Assembly: GCA_012964275.1 (NCBI GenBank)
Contig: DTUG01000030.1
Coordinates: forward strand, 1 to 19,933
From: Fidelibacterota bacterium
GTDB lineage: Bacteria; Fidelibacterota; Marinisomatia; Marinisomatales; UBA1611
Reading direction: 5' to 3'
Length of the DNA stretch: 19,933 nt
Under the pieces are notes generated by a model. The model made no database searches and was not told where the DNA came from. It saw only the letters and a list, made by a program, of their open reading frames with translations. Shown here piece after piece: positions 7,810-15,301 of the stretch (the first letter of the stretch is position 1; each line of letters starts with the position of its first letter). The translations under genes and the position numbers were made by a program.

Positions 7810-8349
7810 ATGGCCTTTATTGAAACTATTGATATCCAGGATGCAAAAGGTATCGTAAAAGAGGAATACGAAAAAGGTATTAAGCGTTCTGGAAAAGTCT
7901 TTAACATTTTAAAAATCATGAGCCGCAGTCCGGCAGCTTTAAGGGAGTCCATGCGGATGTATCTGGCTATCATGTTTGGCGAATCAGACCTTTCCCGCGC
8001 CCAGCGGGAGATGCTGGCAACGGTCGTCTCCCGGGTCAATCATTGCCACTACTGAATAGAAGCCCACGGTGACGACTTCCGGGATGAGGTCGGAGACAGC
8101 GAATTGGCAGAACACCTAAAGCACAATTGGCGTAATGCAAAACTATCTGACCAGGACAAAGCATTATGTACCTGGGCTGAAAAATTAACCCTGACACCAG
8201 GGGAGATGATTGAAAATGATATACGGGGCCTTGAACAAGCAGGCCTTTCTCAGGAAGCGATTAGTGATGCCGCTCAGGTTATCGGGTATTTTAATTATAT
8301 CAATCGGGTCGCTGATGGACTTGGAGTTGACCTTGAAGAAGGATATTAA
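7810..8349 (+). CDS. AhpD-like / peroxidase-related alkylhydroperoxidase, candidate selenoprotein (UGA = Sec82)
   Basis: Read through one TGA (8053-8055), this is a 179-residue all-helical protein of the carboxymuconolactone decarboxylase/AhpD superfamily, matching the uncharacterised peroxidase-related enzyme group in length and layout. The active-site segment reads VNHCHY-UGA-IEAHGDDFRD. Relatives have C-x-x-C followed by a His three residues on, so the UGA sits exactly at the second Cys (Cys79, Sec82) and the helper His is kept. The frame continues without any other lesion for 97 codons. A hairpin at 8073-8092 with a G-rich apical loop lies 24 nt after the UGA, the spacing expected for a bacterial SECIS. 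The alternative is a single Cys-to-stop mutation. In AhpD proteins the CxxC pair reduces hydroperoxides or recycles peroxiredoxin. It follows the permease by 2 nt (AGGA upstream) and overlaps the oxygenase start by 1 nt. Confidence 0.82.
8073..8092 (+). promoter_or_regulatory. Bacterial SECIS-like hairpin downstream of the in-frame UGA
   Basis: CGACTTC (8073-8079) pairs with GAGGTCG (8086-8092), seven pairs including one T-G wobble, around the apical loop CGGGAT (8080-8085). G is the second loop base; known bacterial SECIS elements need a G among the first two loop bases. The loop begins 24 nt after UGA 8053-8055, inside the usual window of about 16-37 nt. Below the stem a tandem A-G/G-A mismatch leads to further weak pairing. 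It would bind SelB-GTP-Sec-tRNA if this organism has selenocysteine machinery. Confidence 0.6.
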
Positions 8350-9440
8350 TGAGGCATAATGACAATATAAAAGATCAAGGCATCAATGCTACAAACCAGG
8401 ATTTTCGACGATATGAGCAGGTGAATAAGAAACAATCTTATCATCTCTCCGAACATCTGGAAAATGAAGAATTTGATGAAGATTTTGAAATAAAAACTAT
8501 TGATTTTAGTTTATTTAGTGAAGGCAGTCTAGATGGTAAGATGCAATTTGCTTCTGAACTCGGGGATGCGCTAAAAGAGATTGGATTTGCTGTATTGACG
8601 AATCATGGTGTGGATATTGCATGCTATGATAAAGCGGGTGAGAAAATTAGAGAATTGTTTGAATCAACCACGTTTGAAGAACGGGTCAAATATAAAGCTC
8701 AGCGTCATGGTTCTGTTAACCAAGGATATTTCCCCATAAAAGAAACTACCATCATTCATCCGGATCTTGTAGAAGGATGGGTCTTTTGTCGCCGGGCATT
8801 TAAATTGAATAAAGATTCTGATTATATTGAATCAAACTATTGGCCTCGACCAGGGTTTGAACCTGTATTTAGACAGGTCGTATTAGCCCATGAACAACTT
8901 ATAAAACCGATTATGCAGTCTATCCTCAGTTATTTAGAAATAGATCCACACTTTTATGATAAAAAACTAGATAGAACAAATTTTGGTTTACGGCTAAACT
9001 ACTATCCGCCCATGGCAGATCAAAAACGAGGTAAAGGTGGTGGGCGCATGTTAGGTCATGAAGATATCGATCTATTCACTATTCTGCCTGCGTGTAATAC
9101 TGAGGGGCTTCAAGTACTGAACCGGAGTAATATGAAATGGATCAGGCTGAACCCCAGGCCCGGAGATATCATTTTGAATACAGGAGACTATATGCAGCGT
9201 ATTTCAAACGATATATTACCTTCTACCACGCATAGGGTCAGTTGGCCTGAGAATTATGATCAATTATTAATCCCGAGGCTTTCTTTCCCTATGGCGGTGT
9301 ATGTATGGGAAAATGAATTGCTGGAGGTTCTACCTAACCTGGGTATTCCCAAATATAAACCTATTCGAGCAGAAAAATTCCATACCAGCATCACCAGCAA
9401 GTATTACGGTGATGAATATGCAACAGATGTATCAGATTAG
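8349..9440 (+). CDS. 2-oxoglutarate/Fe(II)-dependent dioxygenase, isopenicillin-N-synthase-like
   Basis: A soluble non-haem iron oxygenase of 363 residues. After a polar, acidic N-terminal extension (1-48) comes the DIOX_N-type region with IDFSLF (51-56) and EIGFAVLTNHGVD (77-89). The jelly-roll core holds the iron triad H237-E-D239 (MLGHEDIDLFTILP) and H295 (PSTTHRVSW), and R310-L-S312 for the 2OG carboxylate, the RxS typical of IPNS-like enzymes. Such enzymes hydroxylate, desaturate or cyclise small molecules; gibberellin-, ethylene- and penicillin-type enzymes share this architecture, so the substrate is open. Its ATG overlaps the stop of the selenoprotein candidate (TAATG), indicating translational coupling. 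The redox-active AhpD-like partner could protect an oxidative pathway, which is inference. Confidence 0.9.
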   Translation: MRHNDNIKDQGINATNQDFRRYEQVNKKQSYHLSEHLENEEFDEDFEIKTIDFSLFSEGSLDGKMQFASELGDALKEIGFAVLTNHGVDIACYDKAGEKIRELFESTTFEERVKYKAQRHGSVNQGYFPIKETTIIHPDLVEGWVFCRRAFKLNKDSDYIESNYWPRPGFEPVFRQVVLAHEQLIKPIMQSILSYLEIDPHFYDKKLDRTNFGLRLNYYPPMADQKRGKGGGRMLGHEDIDLFTILPACNTEGLQVLNRSNMKWIRLNPRPGDIILNTGDYMQRISNDILPSTTHRVSWPENYDQLLIPRLSFPMAVYVWENELLEVLPNLGIPKYKPIRAEKFHTSITSKYYGDEYATDVSD

Positions 9441-9635
9441 TAACCATGCCCGGGCAGTGCCCAGTTTATTATACTATATTAATGAACATTAGATAATCTT
9501 TAACAACTTATGCTCTTTTAAATACTATAAAATAAATAAATGGTGTATAATATATGTGCCCATAAATGGCCCGAAATCTATGATTATTGATTATATGGAA
9601 TCGAAGTAAAAAAACAAAGTTAGTGCATCAGCCTA
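9441..9635. other. AT-rich intergenic stretch without a recognisable gene
   Basis: This lies between the oxygenase stop and the thioredoxin-gene remnant. A 10-bp palindrome TGCCCGGGCA follows shortly after the stop but has no T-tract. A lone TATAAT at 9546-9551 has no convincing -35. I see no coding potential. Confidence 0.5.
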
Positions 9636-9821
9636 TTCTGCTTCTCAATCACTATAATTCGGTGTGGAAGGGCTGCCAATCAAGATGTTGAACAGGTCAT
9701 CTTCCAAGGATTCGATAGGTGATTACACGATACGTCCAATTTCTTCACCCCCTTTTAGAAAAATAAAGGTATGTACATGGTGGATATTTCCCCCTTTCTC
9801 AATATTGAGGCCGCTTTTTTT
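9636..9821 (-). pseudogene. 3'-end remnant of a secreted thioredoxin-like gene
   Basis: Positions 9676-9821 match 14798-14943 without gaps, with 6 mismatches in 146 nt. Read on the minus strand it keeps the frame of the intact gene's C-terminal half (GLNIEKG-NIHHV-TFIF-LKGGEEIG...). However, GAA has become TAA after GRIV, and the cis-Pro of VPTFIF is now His. No N-terminus or CxxS motif is present; homology stops at 9821, 21 nt before tRNA-Phe copy 2. Toward the 3' end (9649-9675) nucleotide identity drops sharply, mostly through silent changes (SP-PNY-D kept), so the fragment may be a mosaic of two alleles. Confidence 0.85.
9676..9821 (+). repeat. Direct repeat, left copy (of 14798-14943)
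   Basis: This 146-nt segment is about 96% identical, gap-free and in the same orientation as 14798-14943, exactly 5,122 bp away. The two copies bracket tRNA-Phe copy 2 and the large CapA/PKD/dockerin gene, as expected from a duplication or a homologous-recombination insertion. Confidence 0.9.
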
Positions 9822-9842
9822 CGACTAACTTTATCACCAAGT

Positions 9843-9915
9843 GGCTCGGTAGCTCAGTTGGTAGAGCAGTGGACTGAAAATCCATGTGTCGCTGGTTCGA
9901 TTCCGACCCGAGCCA
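9843..9915 (+). tRNA. tRNA-Phe (GAA), complete second copy
   Basis: A full cloverleaf. The acceptor GGCTCGG (9843-9849) pairs with CCGAGCC (9908-9914), discriminator A9915, no encoded CCA. The D arm is GCTC/GAGC (9852-9867). The anticodon stem GTGGA/TCCAT encloses loop CTGAAAA with GAA at 9876-9878. The T arm is 9891-9907 with TTCGATT. The T stem has a C9892 x A9906 mismatch where the copy at 1-54 has a C-G pair. Only about 21 nt separate it from the thioredoxin remnant, which leaves little room for a promoter of its own. Confidence 0.93.
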
Positions 9916-9994
9916 CATTTCTTTTTACTCATTTAACTGCCTTTTTACTATTTATAATCTACCTTAACCCCATTACATTCACGGTGTATTGATC

Positions 9995-12900
9995 GTGAAA
10001 AGACCATTTTTTATTTTACTCATTATTGGAATAATCCACCCGGAGATTATCCATGAATCGGGCGATCTGGCTATGTTCCTGGGAGGGAGTTCACCCTCCT
10101 CTGCCTACGAAAACTGGGTTAGTCACGTAAGTGAAGGTATTGCCAGCGATGGTTACAACGACTATGGCCCGACCTGGTTGGACGTTCAATCGAATGGGTT
10201 TGGTACCTACAGGGTTCTACAGGAAAATTCACCTGTCCTAAGTTATTGGGAAACCATTTTTTACCATTTTGTGAACGGAGATACCACAATAGTGGATTCC
10301 CTGATTCAAGACTCACTCGAATCTTTTTTTTATGAGCTAGTGATTTTTGATGATACGACAACGAATCGTACCTACCATTTTTTAAGAGAACAATTGGACA
10401 CGTCCTACGTAGACCTGAATCAACCGGATGTGGTAACAGATGATGTGGTAGGCAGTTTTCGGAATGGTTGGGGACTGTTTATCATAAATCCTACAGCGCA
10501 ACGGGAGCAAGCACTCATTCAGGTTCCGCACCCTTGCGACGATTTTATAGCACCCTATTTAGCGATTGATATTTTCAATGCACTGGATGCTTTTGGATTC
10601 ATGATAAATGGTGCAGGCCGGGAAGTAGCCTGGAATGAAATTGGTTCCTATAATAACGGTAAATCTATTTCCGATCCGTCTAGATACCCCCATACCATTT
10701 TTCAAAAATTCCAAGAAGCTGTTACCATGCCATTGATTGGAAACAACCCGCATTGGCCTCTTGTTTTTGCTATTCATAGCTTTGATAATGCAACCCACAC
10801 AGAACGCAAGTCTGTAATTATCGCAGCTGGTGCTCAAAATGTATTCACCAATAAACCGATTCGAGATATTACTGATGACCATTTTGATATTATCAATTTC
10901 ACAGATGAATATCCAATAATGGAAGGCCAGTTTGGAAATGTTGATCCGTTACACATAACCGATTATTACGAGGCTTTTTACGATGATGATTTTTTCTATG
11001 ATAACGGGTCCGAGGAATTCCTAATTGTCCTGGCAACTGAACTACGGGGACCATCAAACGGTGTACAAATGAACGACCTGCAATCTCAAGTAAATGGAGG
11101 TTCTGTCTATGAGCCTTGGGTCCATGTGGAAATGGATGAAAAGCCGATGTTATTTGACAGCCTGGATTATGGAGATGACACAGTTTATTCTTTTGGGACT
11201 TATCCAACCAGTATTTCTAATTTTTCCATGATCCGAGAATACTATCAACCATTTATACAGGCTGTGGAAGATTACCTGATCCACTGGGAAACATACGCTG
11301 ATCTTACTGCACCAGATTCAATCCAATTTATTTATCCCGTCCTTGTTGAAGATGACCAAATCACATTAGAGTGGCTTCCAGTTGAAGACACCAATTTTAA
11401 GACCTATCAGATTCAATATGGTCAAGATTCACTTACTGCAGGTTCTCTTATCTGGGATATAAACCATGATCCTGAACTGCAGAATATGCGGACAAACATG
11501 ACAACCGTAGAAGGTATAAGTACAGGCGAAATCTGGCTTTTTCGCATCCGGGCAACAGATTACAGTGATAATGTAGGTTCGTGGTCATACTCGACGCCAA
11601 GCATCTTGCCCGGACACAACCCCCCAGACACAATTTTATCCTTTGCTGACCCCGACCTTTCTATAGTAAGCATAATTGAAGAAGATATTGACGAAAACAG
11701 TTATCTTATTGATACCATAAATACGATGCCCGGGAATATTCCGACACTTGCTCTTTATGGCAACACTTGGAAATATGTTACGATTGAGCCTTTCTTACCA
11801 GATTCAGGTACTGTTTTTCATGTTTATGCCCAGATTGACAGTGTATCCGAAATTCAAGGAATCGGTTTCTCGGATGGAGAAAATAAAATCCGGTATTCGA
11901 TCGCTGGAACAGAAACCCTGGATATTGAAACATGGATCCCGGTCTACCAGGGCACAAACCCCATAGGATCATGGGCTTCCTACAGATTCCCCATTGGGAA
12001 TGATTGGATCGCCTGGCATGATACCTTGTCGGCCTTGACAGAAATCCATTTTGTGAATGACCAGGATGATACCACAAATACAGCGGGAAGTGTTCATTTC
12101 AGCATGATCCGGGATTTGACAATGGATCTTCCCATATCTCCACAGGTTTCCATCGATTATTCAATGGGAACCAACAGAATAGAAAATAACCAGCAAAGGG
12201 TAACTGTTTCATTCAATGCCATTGTGGAAGATATTGATTCGTATTATTTCACTTGTTATTGGGATTTTGGAGATGGTTCTACATCAAATGAAATTGACCC
12301 GGTCCATGAATACCTGGTTGAAGATGATCATGATTACACAGTCCTTCTAACAGTTCAGGACGAGAGTGGGCAGCATGGCTGGGCAACCACTGTTATCCAA
12401 GTAGACGATGGTGCTACATCCTTCCCATTGACCATGAATTTCGTTGGTGATATCATGATGGGGCGCAGGTTTGAAGACGAAGACGGTATTATAACGACCC
12501 AGGGTGTTCATGCGCTGTTTGAACCCACCTATGATATCTTAGGGTATGCGGCAGATATTACCGTAGCGAACCTTGAAATCCCATTGACAAACCAGGGAGA
12601 ACCCCATCCGACAAAACAAGTTTATTTCAGGTGTGCCCCGGAAAATGTAGAGGGTCTGTATTTTGCAGGGATTGACGTGGTTTCTCTGGCTAATAACCAT
12701 ATCATGGACTACATGGAACCAGGCATAATCCAGACCCAAAATATTTTGAATGAGGCTGGCATTCTCCATTCCGGTGCTGGGATGGACAGTTATGAGGCTT
12801 ATTTACCGGCCTTTTTATCCGCCAAAGGGCAAACCGTGGCATTCATTGCATCTAGTGACCGGACTGGTCAATACAACAATTACCAGCCCTATCTGAATGC

Positions 12901-14749
12901 AGGTGAAAATAAGCCAGGATTTGCCTACCTGACACCTTATTACCTTAAACAGCAGATTCAGTCTGTTCGTGAAAACGCTGACTTGGTGGTGGTGGAAATG
13001 CATGCCGGGAGTGAATATTCCCATTCACCAGGGGAAGATTATGATTCTTCTGAACCACCTATAGGATTTGCGAGTTTCCGAACCAATCCAGCCAGCAAGG
13101 TTGGTTTCACAATTGATCCGATGATGGGGCTCGAGGAAGAAGATTATTCTCCCCGGTTGGACAGACCAAAAATATGGGATAGAGCCATTCGACATTTCGC
13201 CATAGATGAGGGCGCTGACTTAGTGGTAGTTCATCACCCGCATATTATTCAAGGGGTTGAGATTTATAATGGAAAAATGATCGCCCATTCCTTGGGGAAC
13301 TTCATCTTCGATCTGAACTACCCCGAAACCTACCCCAGCATAATCCTAAATGCGGAAATAGATGAAACGGGGTTTAGCGGGTTTTCAATCACACCACTTT
13401 ATATTGATGATTACTTGACTGTACCGGTGACGGGTGAACTGGCAAGTTATATATTGGATTATATCGCTATGCGATCACGGGAATTGGATACATATGTTCA
13501 TGTCAACCTGGATCAATCAAAAGCGTACGTTATCATGGACACTTTGACCATGACCTCCAATGACTTGGAATATCAAATCTGGATTTCAAATTGGACAGAA
13601 ACGGAACTCTTTGATGGAACCTACTTTATGTCCAAACCACACCTAATTCCCGATGCGGGAAGTTTGTCAGAAATTTCAACTATTTTCGATTATGTAACAC
13701 ATTATAGGCTTGGAAGAGAAAAAATTTGGATGAAAAATTTTGAGGATGAAGGGAGCACTTTTTGGAATTTGAACAGTGCTAGCGAATTCATCCAGGATTC
13801 TATTTATCGTCGCGGAAATCTTGCTGCAGCTCACCTTCGTACTGAAAATTCCGGGGATAACATTATCACCAACCTGGAAGAGAGAATGCCCTATAATAAT
13901 GAACTGGACTATTCTATCCACGGTTTTGCAAAAACAGATAATGGAAGTGATGTTACACTTCAGGTCCGTCTTTTTGAAGGAAGATCCAGTCCACCCTTAC
14001 TCACCGCCGCCATTGATGATTCCATCAATGGGACAAAAGATTGGGGTTATTATTGGGGAAACACTCCTTATCATGAGGATGCGCGATTCTTAGATATCAG
14101 GGTCCATTCAGGCATTCCAGATTCAGGGACAGCTAAATCCTGGTTTGATGATGTAGGAATAATCGAATGGGACAGTATCAGAACTGTATCTGATCTGCCC
14201 ATCTCTATTCTTAATCCAAATGATTACAATTATATACAATTGATCGCTAGCCAAGAGCCGGATTCAGCAAACGCGATGGAGGCCATGAATTCCGTGATTG
14301 GTGATTTAGGCATCCTTCAATCAATCCCAAGAGCGTCCACTATTACAACTACGGCTCCGGGAGAGATCCATTTCTTTGACGAATCCAAAGGTCCTGTGGG
14401 CAGCTGGTATTGGGATTTTGGCGAGGGCTCCACTAGTTTTGAAATGCATCCATCTTTTTATTATACAAGCCCAGGAATATATAATGTAAACTTAACCGTA
14501 ACAGGTCTAAACGGAGCGACAAGCGATGGGCAGATGACGATTGTTGTCACTGCCGAAGGTGCCCAGGATCATGACCGTGGTGACATCAATGGAGACGGCA
14601 GTCTGACCTTGGTCGATGTGCTTCTTTGTACAAATTATATTTTAGGGTTGATGGAATTCACACCTGAGGAATTCCTGGCGGCCGACGCGGACGGGAATGG
14701 GGTAATTGATATTTTTGATGCCCTGGGAATCTCAGACCTGGCTGACTAA
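9995..14749 (+). CDS. Large secreted protein: unknown N-domain, FN3-like, PKD, CapA-type phosphoesterase, CBM-like, PKD, dockerin
   Basis: 1584 residues from the GTG at 9995 (signal MKRPFFILLIIGII); a TTG at 9989 adds two residues. Numbers below are from the TTG. Residues 25-430 form an unrecognised domain with possible metal ligands in VPHPCDD (180-185), GREV (210-213) and FAIHSFD (260-266). An FN3-like module covers about 441-538. The first PKD (YWDFGDGS) lies at about 725-808. A CapA/PgsA-type metallophosphoesterase-fold domain spans 811-1147: NFVGDIMMGR, SLANNHIMDY, EMHAGSEY, VHHPHIIQGVE, SLGNFIFD. A beta-rich, carbohydrate-binding-like region lies at about 1245-1395, a second PKD (YWDFGEGS) at 1447-1524, and a dockerin with two Ca loops (DINGDGSLTLVD, DADGNGVIDIFD) at 1529-1586. 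CapA relatives act in poly-gamma-glutamate capsule formation; this extracellular version could process such a polymer, which is inference. Its stop overlaps that of the convergent thioredoxin-like gene. Confidence 0.88.
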   Translation: MKRPFFILLIIGIIHPEIIHESGDLAMFLGGSSPSSAYENWVSHVSEGIASDGYNDYGPTWLDVQSNGFGTYRVLQENSPVLSYWETIFYHFVNGDTTIVDSLIQDSLESFFYELVIFDDTTTNRTYHFLREQLDTSYVDLNQPDVVTDDVVGSFRNGWGLFIINPTAQREQALIQVPHPCDDFIAPYLAIDIFNALDAFGFMINGAGREVAWNEIGSYNNGKSISDPSRYPHTIFQKFQEAVTMPLIGNNPHWPLVFAIHSFDNATHTERKSVIIAAGAQNVFTNKPIRDITDDHFDIINFTDEYPIMEGQFGNVDPLHITDYYEAFYDDDFFYDNGSEEFLIVLATELRGPSNGVQMNDLQSQVNGGSVYEPWVHVEMDEKPMLFDSLDYGDDTVYSFGTYPTSISNFSMIREYYQPFIQAVEDYLIHWETYADLTAPDSIQFIYPVLVEDDQITLEWLPVEDTNFKTYQIQYGQDSLTAGSLIWDINHDPELQNMRTNMTTVEGISTGEIWLFRIRATDYSDNVGSWSYSTPSILPGHNPPDTILSFADPDLSIVSIIEEDIDENSYLIDTINTMPGNIPTLALYGNTWKYVTIEPFLPDSGTVFHVYAQIDSVSEIQGIGFSDGENKIRYSIAGTETLDIETWIPVYQGTNPIGSWASYRFPIGNDWIAWHDTLSALTEIHFVNDQDDTTNTAGSVHFSMIRDLTMDLPISPQVSIDYSMGTNRIENNQQRVTVSFNAIVEDIDSYYFTCYWDFGDGSTSNEIDPVHEYLVEDDHDYTVLLTVQDESGQHGWATTVIQVDDGATSFPLTMNFVGDIMMGRRFEDEDGIITTQGVHALFEPTYDILGYAADITVANLEIPLTNQGEPHPTKQVYFRCAPENVEGLYFAGIDVVSLANNHIMDYMEPGIIQTQNILNEAGILHSGAGMDSYEAYLPAFLSAKGQTVAFIASSDRTGQYNNYQPYLNAGENKPGFAYLTPYYLKQQIQSVRENADLVVVEMHAGSEYSHSPGEDYDSSEPPIGFASFRTNPASKVGFTIDPMMGLEEEDYSPRLDRPKIWDRAIRHFAIDEGADLVVVHHPHIIQGVEIYNGKMIAHSLGNFIFDLNYPETYPSIILNAEIDETGFSGFSITPLYIDDYLTVPVTGELASYILDYIAMRSRELDTYVHVNLDQSKAYVIMDTLTMTSNDLEYQIWISNWTETELFDGTYFMSKPHLIPDAGSLSEISTIFDYVTHYRLGREKIWMKNFEDEGSTFWNLNSASEFIQDSIYRRGNLAAAHLRTENSGDNIITNLEERMPYNNELDYSIHGFAKTDNGSDVTLQVRLFEGRSSPPLLTAAIDDSINGTKDWGYYWGNTPYHEDARFLDIRVHSGIPDSGTAKSWFDDVGIIEWDSIRTVSDLPISILNPNDYNYIQLIASQEPDSANAMEAMNSVIGDLGILQSIPRASTITTTAPGEIHFFDESKGPVGSWYWDFGEGSTSFEMHPSFYYTSPGIYNVNLTVTGLNGATSDGQMTIVVTAEGAQDHDRGDINGDGSLTLVDVLLCTNYILGLMEFTPEEFLAADADGNGVIDIFDALGISDLAD

Positions 14750-15291
14750 TTCTCGTCTTCCGGTTTCCAGTCATTGTAATTTGGAACCGATGGAGAACCA
14801 ATCAAGATGTTGAACAGGTCATCTTCCAAGGATTCGATAGGTGATTCCACGATACGTCCAATTTCTTCACCACCTTTTAGAAAAATAAAGGTAGGTACAT
14901 GGTGGATATTTTTCCCTTTCTCAATATTAAGGCCGCTTTTTTTACTGCGGTCAAGCATTATAAGGCGCATTGCTGTATCATCCCAGGATAGCTCATCTAA
15001 AATTTTGTAAAATCGAGGCACTTCCCTTCGGCTATCCTCGCACCAAGTCCCCATAAAGGTTTCAATCCCTATCCCTTCCAGAAAATCACCTGCTGCCTCA
15101 ATCAAATCAAATTCCATCTCATATGTCTCGTATTCTTCCGAGAACCATTCACCGTATGGTTCTTTTTCGATATCAAGTCGTTTCCCCAATCCAACCAAGA
15201 TCGGGTTTTCAGTTTTCAAAACGGTTTCTGTTTCCAGAGTTTGACTCATTAAACCCACAATAAATACAGTTATTAACAATAACAATCTCAT
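14746..15291 (-). CDS. Secreted thioredoxin-like protein with a CxxS active site
   Basis: An exported thioredoxin-fold protein of 181 residues, with signal peptide MRLLLLITVFIVGLMSQT at the N-terminus. The active site is GTWCEDSRREVP, so only the first Cys of CxxC is present and Ser replaces the resolving Cys. The cis-Pro strand is VPTFIFLKGG, and the C-terminus is acidic. A monothiol motif fits isomerase, glutaredoxin-like or thiol-trapping chemistry better than classical disulfide reduction. The first ATG directly precedes the signal. The gene converges on the large CapA/PKD gene with a 4-nt stop overlap, and its start lies about 10 nt after the HAD gene stop, so it probably follows that gene in one minus-strand transcript. 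Its 3' half is duplicated at 9676-9821. Confidence 0.87.
   Translation of the reverse strand: MRLLLLITVFIVGLMSQTLETETVLKTENPILVGLGKRLDIEKEPYGEWFSEEYETYEMEFDLIEAAGDFLEGIGIETFMGTWCEDSRREVPRFYKILDELSWDDTAMRLIMLDRSKKSGLNIEKGKNIHHVPTFIFLKGGEEIGRIVESPIESLEDDLFNILIGSPSVPNYNDWKPEDEN
14798..14943 (+). repeat. Direct repeat, right copy (of 9676-9821)
   Basis: The right-hand, intact-gene copy of the 146-nt repeat. It lies inside the coding sequence of the thioredoxin-like gene (minus strand) and covers the cis-Pro region and most of the C-terminal helix. Confidence 0.9.
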
Positions 15292-15301
15292 ATAAACGAT
15301 T

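Noticed and set aside
9546..9551. TATAAT as a promoter for tRNA-Phe copy 2
   Set aside because: Almost 300 nt upstream with no -35 element at the proper spacing; probably chance in AT-rich DNA.
55..9842. Classical integrative island with attL/attR at tRNA-Phe
   Set aside because: No integrase or phage/ICE genes are present, and the second tRNA copy is complete instead of being a 3' fragment; kept only as a direct-repeat observation.
9771..9992. Open frame across the second tRNA-Phe
   Set aside because: It reads through the tRNA and the thioredoxin remnant on the opposite strand; a shadow.
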